A stretch of 64,000 bases of DNA, taken from positions 4,170,001-4,234,000 of the forward strand of contig NZ_ARWA01000001.1 in assembly GCF_000385335.1 (NCBI RefSeq). The letters run 5' to 3'. Below are positions 1 to 9,600 of this stretch, one piece after another. The position numbers were made by a program, and so were the translations under genes. This DNA comes from Methyloferula stellata AR4. Lineage in GTDB: Bacteria; Pseudomonadota; Alphaproteobacteria; Rhizobiales; Beijerinckiaceae. A model generated the notes under the pieces. It was not told where the DNA came from. It did no database searches and was given only the letters and a program-made list of their open reading frames with translations. The first letter of the stretch is position 1, and each line of letters opens with the position of its first letter.

Positions 1-2
1 AA

Positions 3-341
3 GCCTCTCCGCTTCTGGCGGATACGACCCCCGTCGAGCAGCTCGACAATTTGTTCTATCTTTTTGTAAGCGGGCAGCGCTTGGATTATTCTCGGCAATA
101 CCGATACATAAAAGCCGAGAAGCATGCGGTCTGGGAGCTCAAAACGCCTGACTTCCGCATTTTTGGCTGGTTCCCCGCGAGAGATTGCTTCATCTGCGTC
201 TTTGGGGATTGGGCCGATAAAGTCAAAGATCATGACCTTTACCGGGGATACCGTCTCGAAACCCGGCGTGTCCGGCGCGAGATGGGCATCGGCCAAAATG
301 AATGCGTACAGGGCGTCGACCCGAACGATGTCATTTCTTAA
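3..341 (+). CDS. Partial protein of unknown function, 5' end outside window
   Basis: The reading frame is open from the left edge to the stop at 341, giving at least 112 residues. A TTG at 51 could be an internal start, but the frame continues upstream without a stop, so the gene probably begins before the window. The visible part is rich in aromatic and basic residues (WELKTPDFRIFGWFP, then DLYRGYRLETRRVRREM). The WELK...RIFGWF arrangement loosely recalls small phage Gp49/RelE-like toxins, but I cannot assign it. No antitoxin-like gene is visible just downstream. There is no signal peptide or membrane segment in the visible part. Confidence 0.5.
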   Translation, partial: ASPLLADTTPVEQLDNLFYLFVSGQRLDYSRQYRYIKAEKHAVWELKTPDFRIFGWFPARDCFICVFGDWADKVKDHDLYRGYRLETRRVRREMGIGQNECVQGVDPNDVIS

Positions 342-741
342 GGCTGCGCGATCAGCACGCTTTGCACGAGCGATCCGCCACGGCTTCGCCCGAGTTACAG
401 ATCCTAGCGTTCTGTGAGGACGAAGCTCATTATAGTCCCTTCAAGGCCAGGGAACGGCTGACCTGGATTCGGCGCGCGCAGGGATACGAATGCAAAGATC
501 GCAAGGCTTCTCGAATTGGCCGAAAATGGCTTGCGGACGCAACGAACCCCGCGATGCGAGATCGCGTGATTGCGCTCAGCTTTAATGTCACGACCTCGCG
601 AAGCAGATAGCAAACCCACCGCAATTCAGGCAATCGCTGGAAGACTATCGATAACGACGCGCGAACCCGCCTGGCTCAAAGCAACAACGATCGACTGTCG
701 CCGACCTTCTTCCGCCGGAGCGGCTGACGGGTGCCGCCCGC
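342..741. other. Intergenic stretch with no supported gene
   Basis: About 400 bases between the left-edge gene and the end of the amidohydrolase gene. Short frames exist on both strands, but none has a convincing ribosome binding site, domain or composition. It may hold decayed coding sequence. I see no strong terminator or repeat. Confidence 0.5.
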
Positions 742-2280
742 TCACGCCAATGACCTATTAATATAGCCGTATCGCAAGTTGCTCCGATCGGGGCCCTCTC
801 TTTCGTAATCGCTCTTGATCAGAGCAAACCGATCACCTCTCAAATCGAGGTCCGCCTTTTTCAAGTCTATATTATAGAGCTTGGCATTATTGCCGCTGAA
901 GATGGCTGTCTTCACCGGTCCATTTGCGTCACCGAGCGGCGTGAAGCCATATCGCTTTTGCATGTCTTCGGGAATTTCGAGACGACGCAGTCCTTCAATT
1001 TGCCATTGCGGCGATCCGGTCCAAAGCGCGTCCGTACCCCAGCAGACGCGCTCCGGTCCAAGCCCCTTGAGCAGGATGCCCAGAGCAGCAGCGGCTAAAT
1101 GAGGTTCACCGATGAGTGTCATGGCAATGACCTGACCAAGATCGCCATACACATTGCTGACGCCATATTGCGCAGGAATTTCCGCGAAATCGCTGATCCA
1201 GCCGATCCGCCCCGTGCGTTCGAATTCAGCAAAAGCCAAAGCCGGATCGACATTGGTATTGCCAACATAGCGATAGCCCGAGTGATAAATAATGAAGTTT
1301 AGGTCCGGCCAGTCCTTCGCAGCTTGTCCGACATCGCTGACATCCGCATATCCACGCAAGTTAGGATAGGCTTTCTCGACCAAGGGAGAAAACAACCCCT
1401 TATGCACACAAACGTTCTTGATGCCTGCCTTTACGAACTTCTCGTAGCTCTTATAGGCGAGCTTTTCATCATCCATGCGCCAAGGATACCGGCTTGTCGC
1501 CTTATGCGTGTTATCGCCGATGGTGTAGCCCTTCATCGAGTCAGGCTTTAACGCGAGCGCGGCGTCTATATTGTCGAGCCATCCCGGCTGACCCGGTGTG
1601 AAGATCGCATGCGACAACAGCCGCTTTGTCCCCACTTCGGTCGCGACCCCGCCCGCGGCCTTGTTGTTGATCTTGTCCCGGGCGGCGGCCATCTGTTCGT
1701 TGGTCAGAAACCAATCCTGCGCGATATCTGAGGGTGCGCTCGAAATCAGCGCGATCTTCGTGTCGCTATCGAGAAAAATTTCTTTGATGTAATTTGCAAA
1801 CTTCAAGTCGTCGATCGTCTGCTCCTTGCCCGCCAGCTCCTTGTTCCAGCCGCCCTTCCCGACAGCGTTTCGCATGTCGACGAAAGACGTGAGCCGCGTA
1901 TCATCGCGCAAGAAATGCGTATGCATGTCCAGAATAAGCTGGTCTTTCAGCGCATCGGCGCGGGCCTGTGCCATATCTGGTGTAGCAGCTTCCGCGGGCG
2001 TCGCATCGAAGACGGAGCCATAGACTTCGTTCATGACGACGAAGGCTGCCGCCATACCTGCGGCCGTTTGAAAGAAGCGCCGTCTGTCCATACCTTGCCG
2101 CTGGCCAAGCTCGTCGGCCATCGCGAGAAGGCGCTTTTCCACATCGCGCTGTTTATCATTCTGAGGCGCGGGATAATATTCGTCGCTGGAAACGATCTGC
2201 GTCGGAATGGGTGTGCGGTGTGCGACGAGTTCGGACGGGAACAGCCCGGCTCGTTCGTCTTCACTCAAACATCCAGCCAT
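742..2280 (-). CDS. Amidohydrolase-2 family TIM-barrel metal hydrolase with Tat-like signal
   Basis: This 512-residue protein resembles the amidohydrolase 2 / TIM-barrel metal-dependent hydrolase family, which hydrolyses or decarboxylates small organic acids. The substrate is unknown. Seen: the metal-binding HTH pair at residues 120-122, a later YHSGY histidine and a WGTDALW aspartate expected at the end of the barrel. A twin-arginine motif (DRRRFFQTAAG, about 65-75) precedes a hydrophobic stretch and an AEA site, so export by Tat is likely, although about 65 residues before the motif is unusually long. The ATG at 2280 is chosen because AGAGAGG lies just upstream; the frame extends to 2361 without such a site. 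It has no operon partner. Confidence 0.8.
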   Translation of the reverse strand: MAGCLSEDERAGLFPSELVAHRTPIPTQIVSSDEYYPAPQNDKQRDVEKRLLAMADELGQRQGMDRRRFFQTAAGMAAAFVVMNEVYGSVFDATPAEAATPDMAQARADALKDQLILDMHTHFLRDDTRLTSFVDMRNAVGKGGWNKELAGKEQTIDDLKFANYIKEIFLDSDTKIALISSAPSDIAQDWFLTNEQMAAARDKINNKAAGGVATEVGTKRLLSHAIFTPGQPGWLDNIDAALALKPDSMKGYTIGDNTHKATSRYPWRMDDEKLAYKSYEKFVKAGIKNVCVHKGLFSPLVEKAYPNLRGYADVSDVGQAAKDWPDLNFIIYHSGYRYVGNTNVDPALAFAEFERTGRIGWISDFAEIPAQYGVSNVYGDLGQVIAMTLIGEPHLAAAALGILLKGLGPERVCWGTDALWTGSPQWQIEGLRRLEIPEDMQKRYGFTPLGDANGPVKTAIFSGNNAKLYNIDLKKADLDLRGDRFALIKSDYEREGPDRSNLRYGYINRSLA

Positions 2281-2620
2281 GGGGACCTCTCTTGAGTCAA
2301 AAAGTCGACGTGCTCCCCAGCTGAAAATTTTTATTGGATCGGGACCGAACCGCAAAATCAAATGTCGGCGAGCGATAGGTTCATTCGCGGGGCAGCTAAG
2401 CCGTGATCAATGCGCGGGCTGGCAGAGCATCTTGCCCGCCACCATCGGGAACGGCGCGAGCGCGAGCGGCGGACAAGGCTTGAAAATAAGCGGTGGAATT
2501 TCGAGCCCATGGGGTTCGAGGTTGAGAACAGATTTAGCTTGTCCACCCCGAATCAGCTAGAAATGCGTTTATGGCCGTTTGCGTTGACTAGGCTGGGGCA
2601 AAGAATTCCAGCGTCTGATT
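2281..2620. other. Divergent intergenic region between amidohydrolase and UXS-like genes
   Basis: About 340 bases between divergent genes, presumably carrying promoters for both. The amidohydrolase ribosome binding site lies at its left edge. I see no protein with family resemblance, no clear operator palindrome and no convincing sigma-70 pair. Confidence 0.45.
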
Positions 2621-3637
2621 GTGCAGGCGGAAACGAACGGGGGCACCGTGCATAAAGGCCGTACATTGGTTACGGGAGGTGCGGGCTTTATCGGATCGCA
2701 CCTCTGCGAACAGCTTCTGGCTCGCGGAAATGAAGTTCTGTGCGTCGATAATTTCTACACCGGAACGCGAAAGAATGTTCAGCACCTGCTGGCCAATCCG
2801 CGCTTTGAACTGATGCGGCACGACGTCTGTTTTCCGCTCTATGTCGAAGTCGACCAGATTTATAATCTCGCCTGTCCGGCCTCGCCGGTTCATTATCAAT
2901 TTGATCCGGTTCAAACGACGAAGACGAGCGTTCACGGCGCGATCAACATGCTCGGCTTGGCGAAGCGCGTGAAGGCCAAAATCCTGCAGGCATCGACATC
3001 GGAAGTCTATGGCGACCCGACGGTTCACCCTCAGCCTGAGAGCTACTGGGGCAATATCAACCCGATCGGTCCACGCTCATGCTATGATGAGGGTAAGCGT
3101 TGCGCCGAAACTCTCTTCTTCGATTACCGCCGGCAGCATAACCTGAATATCAAGGTGGCCCGCATTTTCAATACATACGGCCCCCGCATGCATCCGAACG
3201 ATGGACGCGTCGTCTCCAATTTTGTGATGCAAGCCCTTGGAAACGATGACATCACCATCTATGGGGATGGAAACCAAACGCGCTCATTTTGCTATGTCGA
3301 CGACTTGGTGGATGGGCTGATCAGGCTCATGGAAACGCCCGATGACATTACCGGGCCGATCAACCTCGGCAATCCGGGCGAGTTTACGATCCGTCAGCTC
3401 GCGGAAACAATCATTGAGCTGACGGGATCGTCGTCGAGGCTCGTCTCGCGTCCATTGCCGCAGGACGATCCCCGTCAGAGGCAACCCGATCTGGGCCGGG
3501 CCAATAGCATCTTGGGATGGCAGCCGACCACCAGGCTTCGAGACGGCTTGGCGCTTGTCATCGATTATTTCCGTTCTTTGCAGGCAGAGGAATTACCGTC
3601 CAAACCGCTGATGAAGATCGTTTCGAATTGCGCTTGA
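2621..3637 (+). CDS. UDP-glucuronate decarboxylase-like NAD-dependent sugar epimerase (extended SDR)
   Basis: Extended short-chain dehydrogenase/reductase of 338 residues. Seen: the NAD-binding GGAGFIGS motif at 19-26, the TSE segment at 126-128 and the catalytic YDEGK at 155-159. The sequence around [18 protein letters not shown] is characteristic of UDP-xylose synthase (UXS), which oxidatively decarboxylates UDP-glucuronate to UDP-xylose in the cytoplasm. Length fits UXS. The GTG at 2621 is used; a second GTG at 2648 preceded by GGGGG is an equally plausible start. It converges on the giant repeat gene with a gap of about 50 bases. A role in supplying sugar nucleotide to nearby glycosylation is inference. 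Confidence 0.85.
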   Translation: MQAETNGGTVHKGRTLVTGGAGFIGSHLCEQLLARGNEVLCVDNFYTGTRKNVQHLLANPRFELMRHDVCFPLYVEVDQIYNLACPASPVHYQFDPVQTTKTSVHGAINMLGLAKRVKAKILQASTSEVYGDPTVHPQPESYWGNINPIGPRSCYDEGKRCAETLFFDYRRQHNLNIKVARIFNTYGPRMHPNDGRVVSNFVMQALGNDDITIYGDGNQTRSFCYVDDLVDGLIRLMETPDDITGPINLGNPGEFTIRQLAETIIELTGSSSRLVSRPLPQDDPRQRQPDLGRANSILGWQPTTRLRDGLALVIDYFRSLQAEELPSKPLMKIVSNCA

Positions 3638-3687
3638 GAAAAAGATCGCAGCAACCCTCTGCAAGCGGCACGCTCAATTTGTTCCGG

Positions 3688-6600
3688 TCATGATACGGCG
3701 GTCCGCAAGGCTGCCATCTGGTCGGATGTCATGCCGGCGATCTGATCCGGCGTGAAAGCGCCGATCTGATTTCCATTCAACGCCTCGATCTCCGTCGTCG
3801 TCAGAGCGCTGATCGCCGTCGCCGACAAGGCGGCGATTTGCGTCGTCGTAAAGCCGCTCATCTGCACGCCGTTGAATGCGGACAATACCGATGCTGGCAG
3901 GTTGTTGAGCTGCTGAGTCGTCAGACCGCTGACCTGCGTCGCGGTGAGCGTATTGAATTGGGTCGCGGAAAGTGATTCCAGATCCGTCGTCGTCATATTC
4001 ATGATCTGAGTCGTGGCAAGCTCCGAGATCTGCGTCGGCGTCAAAGCTTGGATTTGTGCGGCCGACAAGGCTCTGAGCTGAAGCCGCAACAGCCCGCCGA
4101 TCTGATTGGAGCTTAACTCAGAGATCTCCGTCGTTGTCATGGCACCGGTCTGGTCGGCCGTCAGCGCTGCGATCTGCGTTGCACGCAAACCAGAAAATTG
4201 CGTGCTGGTCATGCCGGCGATCTGCGTGTCCGTCAGGCCTCCGACCCCGGTGGTCGACAGAGACCCTATCTGCGTCGCAGTCAGGGCCGCGAACTGCGTT
4301 GACGTCAGTGCCGAGACTTGCGTGCCGGTCAGACCGCTCACCTCGGTGGTGGACAACAACGCCATCTGCGCCGACGTCAAAGCAGAAAACTGCGTGGCGG
4401 TCAGCGCCGCGACGCCGCTTGCCGACAGACTGGCGAACTGCGTCGTCGTCAGGTCTGCTATATCGCTTGTGGTCATCCCCGCGATCGCCGTCGTCGAGAG
4501 CGCCGCCATTTGCGGCGCGGTCAGGGCCGCGAGCTGCGTCGCGCTCAGCATTTCGATTTGGGCCGCGCTCAGGCCGCTGATGCCGCTGGTGGACAGCGCA
4601 TTGATCTGCGTCGCGCTCAAGGCTCCGAGCTGCGTGCTGTTCAAGATCGCGGTGTCGGCGGAGGTCAAGCCGCTGATCTCTGTCGCGGTCAGAGCCGCCA
4701 ATTGCGTCGTCGTCAGGCTTCCAAACTGGGTTATGTTCAGCGCGCTGATCTCGGTAGAAGTCAAGCTCTGCAGCTGAGTGCTGCTGAGTGCAGCAAGCCG
4801 GTCGGTCGTCAATCCGCCGATCGCCGTCGTGGACAGCGCCGCCATTTGCGTCGCCGTGAGAGCCGCGAACTGGGTCGCCGTCAGCGCTTCAATTTGCGTG
4901 TCTGCCAGGCCGCTGATCCCGGCTGATGACAGAGCGGCCACTTGCGTCGCCGACAGAGCTGCCAACTGCGTCACCGTCAGCGCGTCGACCTGGGTCGCCG
5001 TCAGTCCGCTGAGCTCCGTCGCCGATAGAAGCGCCGCTTGCGCCGTCGTCAAACTCGCGATTTGCGTCGCCGACAAAGCCGCCACGCCGGTCGTCGACAT
5101 GCTGGCGAACTGGGTCGTGCTCAGGGCCGCGAGCTCGGTGCTGTTCAAGCCGGAGATCGCGGTCGCGGACAATGCCCCGATCTGGGTCGCCGTAATGCTC
5201 GCGAGCTGGGTGGCGTTCAATTCACTGATTTGCGTCGCGGTCAATCCGGCGATCGCCGCGGTGGTCAAAGCTTTCACCGCGCTGGTTGTGAGCGATGCGA
5301 TCTGCGTCTGGTTCAACTCACCGAGCTGAGCGGATGTCAGGCCTTGAATCTGCGTCGTGTTGAGCGCCGCGATTTCCGTTGTGTTCAGCACATCGATTTG
5401 GGTGAGCGATAAAGCGCCGATTTGCGCGGCTGTCAGTGCGGCGAGCTGGGTCGTGTTCAAACTGGCGATTTGGGTCTGGGTCAGACCGCTGATCCCGGAC
5501 GTGGAAAAGGCCGCGATCTGCGCATTCGTCAAAGCGTTGAATTGGGTTGACGTCAATGCCGCTGCCTGTGTCGCCGACAGACCGGCGATCTCGCTGGCCG
5601 TCATCGCCGCGATCTGCGTCGTAGAGAGGGTATTGACCTGCGTGACGGTCATTGCCGCGACTTGCGTTGACGTCAATCCGCGGACCTGAGTCGTCGTCAA
5701 AGCCGACAGTTCGGTCGCCGTCATGCTGGAGATTGCGCTGGTGGAAAGCCCCGACAACTGCGTCGACCGGAGATTGCTCAACTGATCGGCAGTCAGCGCT
5801 GTGACCTGGGTCCCCGTCAATGCGCCCATCTGCGCAGCGGTCAAGGCCGTGATTTGCGTCGTGCTCAGCCCGGCGATTTCGCTACTGGATAGACCGCTGA
5901 GCGCCGTAGTTGAGAGGGCTGCGATCTGGGTCGCCTGGAAAGCGTTGAGTTGGGCCGGTGTCAATACGGAAGTCTGCGTGCTGGTCAGACCGCCGATCTC
6001 GGCGGTGGTCATTGCCGCGATTTGCGTCGCAGAGAGGGTGCCGATCTGCGTAATGGTCAGCGCGCCAAGTTGCGTTGCCGTCAGGCCGCGCACCTGTGTC
6101 GTGGTGAGGGCGGCAAGTTCGGTCGCCGTCATCCCCGAGATTGCGCTCGTTGAGAGCCCTGACAATTGTGTCGATCGGAGATTGCTCAACTGGTCGGCGG
6201 TCAAGGCCGTGACTTGAGAAGCCGTCAAGGCTCCCATCTGCGCGGCGGTCAGAGCTGCGAGTTGTGCCGTGGTCAGAGCCGCGATATCGGTGCTGGACAG
6301 ACCGCTGATCCCCGTAGCCGAGAGGGCGGCGATCTGCGTCGCGCCCAGCGCTCCAAGCTGAGTTGCATTCAGCGCCGCTACCTGCGTGTCGGCAAAGGCG
6401 TTCATCTGCGTCGTGGTCAAAGCGGCGATCTGTACCGTGTTCAGAGCCGCGATATCGCTATTGGATAGACCGCTGATGCCGTTCGTGGACAGAGCTGCTA
6501 TTTGTGTCGCGGCCAAGGCCGCGAGCTGCGCCGTCGTCAAGGCTCCGACCTGCCCTGCGGTCAGTCCGCCGATGCCGGTGGCCGATAAGACTGCAATCTG

Positions 6601-9600
6601 TGACGTGGTCAGAGCCGCCAGCTGGCTTTCACTGAGGTCATCCGTTTGCGTTGCTGCCAGAGCGGCGATCTGTGTCGTGTTCAAAGCGGCGATTTCGGTA
6701 TTGGTCAGACCGCTGATTCCGGTGGCGGAGAGGGCAGCGATTTGCGTTGCCTGAAGCGCGTTGAGACCCGTTGTTGTCAGCGCTTCAACCTGCGTATCGA
6801 CGAAGGCTTTCACCTGCGTCGTGGTCAGCGCACCAATCTGCGTTGCGTTCAAAGCCGCGATCTCGGAATTGGACAGACCGCCGATGCCGGTGACGGAAAA
6901 GGCCGCGATCTGCGTTGCGCCCAAAGCTCCAAGCTGCGCGATCGTCAATGCCGCGACCTGCGTATCGAGCAGACCGCTGATTCCGGTGGTCGACAAGCCC
7001 GCGATCTGTGTCGTGGTCAAAGCCGCGAGCTGGTCCTGGTTAAGCGCTTTTGTTTGCGTCGCGATCAGAGCTGCGATCTGCGTCGTGGTCAAAGCAGCTA
7101 TATCGGCATCGGAGAGGCCGCTGATTCCACTCGTGGAAAGGGACCCGATTTGCGTTGCGGTCAAACCGGCAAGCTGAGTCGCGTTCAGCGCGGCGACCTG
7201 AGTATCGGCGAGCGCCCTCACTTGCGCAGGCGTAAGAGCCACGATCTGCGCCATGTTCAAAGCGGCGATATCGACGCTTGATAGGCCGCTGATGCCGCTG
7301 GTGGACAGCGCGGTAATCTGCGTCGCAGCAAGGGCTCCAAGCTGCTGAGTCGTCAGAGCTGCGATCTGCGTGTCGATCAGACCGTTGAGTCCGCCGGTGG
7401 ACAGTGCCGCGGCCTGTGTCACCGACAGTGCCGCGAGCTGATTGGCGGTAAACGCATGTGTTTGCGTCGCGGTCAGAGCCGCGATCTGCGCCGTGTTCAA
7501 AGCGGCAATATCGGCGCTGGACAGGCCGCTGATGCCCGTAGCGGAGAGAGCTGCGATCTGGGTCGCCTGAAGGCTGCCGAGTTGGGTCACGCTCAGAGCC
7601 GCGACCTGCGTATCGACGAAAGCATTCGCCTGCGTCGTCATCAGTGCCGCGATCTGAGTCGTACTCAGAGCCTCGAGTTGCGCAGTATTGAGCGACTTGA
7701 TCTGGAGAGCTGTCAGGCCGTGCACCTGCGTCGTTGTCAGACTTGCGACCTGATCCGCGCTCAAGCCACTGACCTGGGCCGTACTCAAGGCGCCGACTTC
7801 GGTTGCGGTCAGAGCCGCGAACTGATCCGAAGAGAGATTGCCGAAGGCCGTAGTGCTGAGACCGGCGATCTGAACGGCCGTTAAATTTGTGACATTCAGC
7901 GACTGAATCTGGGTTGCCGTCATATTGGTAAGCTGCGTCGCCGTCAGACCATGGACTTCCGTCGCTGTCAGAGACGCAAGCTGCGTGGTGGTGAGATTGG
8001 CGAAGGTCGTCACCGTCATCGCGGCGATTTGAGCCGCCGTCAGGCCATTGGTTTGAGTCTGCGTAAAGGCCTGGATCTCGTCCGCGGACAGGCCGTTGAG
8101 CGAAGTCGTGCTGAGCGCCCCGATTTCGGTCGCCGTCAGAGCGGCGAGCTGGCCCGAGGAAAGATTGCCGAAGGCCGTGGTGCTGAGACCCGTGATCTGG
8201 GCGGCCGTTAAATTGGTGACATTGAGCGCCTGGATCTCCGTCGGCGTCATGTTGGTGAGCTGCGTCGCCGTCAGGCCATGCATTTGCGTCGCGGTGAGCG
8301 CAGCAAGCTGGCCAGTGGTGAGATTGCCAAGCGTCGTCACCGTCATGGCGGCGATTTGCGCCGCTGTCAGGCCATTGGCCTGGGTCTGCGTTAAAGCCTG
8401 GAGTTCAATTGCCGACAGGCTGTTAAGGGCGGTCGTGTTGAGCGCCCCAATATTGGTCGACGTCAGAGCGGCGAGCTGATCCGAGGACAGATTGTCCAAC
8501 GCCGTGCTGCTGAGACCGACGATCTGGCCGAGCGACAGGTTTGTGACGTTGACGGCCTGAATTTCGGCCGGAGTCATATTGGTGAGCTGCGTCGCCGTCA
8601 GACCATGCACCTGCGTCGCCGTCAGAGCGGCGAGCTGGTTAGTGGCGAGATTGCCGAGCGTCGTCACCGTCATGGCAGCGATTTGCGGCGCCGTCAGGCC
8701 ATTGGCCTGCGTTTGCGTCAAAGCCTGGATCTCGGTCGCCGACAGGCTATTGATAGAGGTCGTGCTGAGCGCCCCGACTTCAGTCGCGGTCAGAGCGGCG
8801 AGCTGATCCGTGGACAGATTGCCGAAGGCTGTGCTGCTGAGACCCGTGATCTGGGCTGCCGTCAGGCCCGTAATATTAAGCGCCTGGATCTCCATTGGCG
8901 TCATATTGGTGAGCTGCGTCGCCGTCAGGCCACGCATTTGCGTCGCGGTGAGCGCGGCGAGCTGACCGGTGGTGAGATTGCCAAGCGTCGTTGCTGTCAT
9001 GCCGGCAATCTGCGCCGCCGTCAGGCCAATGGCTTGCGTTTGCGTCAACGCCTGGAGCTCGGTCGCCGACAGGCTGTTGAGCGAAGTCGTGCTGAGCGCC
9101 CCGACCTCAGTCGCGGTCAGAGCGCCGAGCTGATCCGAGGACAGATTGCTGAAGGCCGTGCTGCTGAGACCGGCGATCTGGGCCGCCGTCAGGCCGGTAA
9201 CATTGAGCGCTTGGATCTCGGCCGGAGTCATATTGGTGAGCTGCGTCGCCGTCAGGCCATGTATCTGCGTCGCGGTGAGCGCTGCGAGCTGGCCGGTGGT
9301 GAGATTGCCAAGCGTCGTTAAGCTCATGCCGGCAATCTGCGCCGCGGTCAGGCCATTGGCTTGCGTTTGCGTCAAGGCCTGGAGTTCGGTCGCCGGGAGG
9401 CTGTTGAGCGCGGTCGTGCTGAGCGCGCCGATTTCAGTCGCCGTTAGGGCCGCAAGCTGATCCGAGGACAGATTGTCCAATGCCGTGGCGCTGAGATTGA
9501 CGAACTGGCCGAACCACAGGTTTGTGACGTTGACGGCCTGGATCTCGGCCGGAGTCATATTGGAGAGCTGCGTCGCCGTCAGGCCTCGTGCCTGCGTCGT

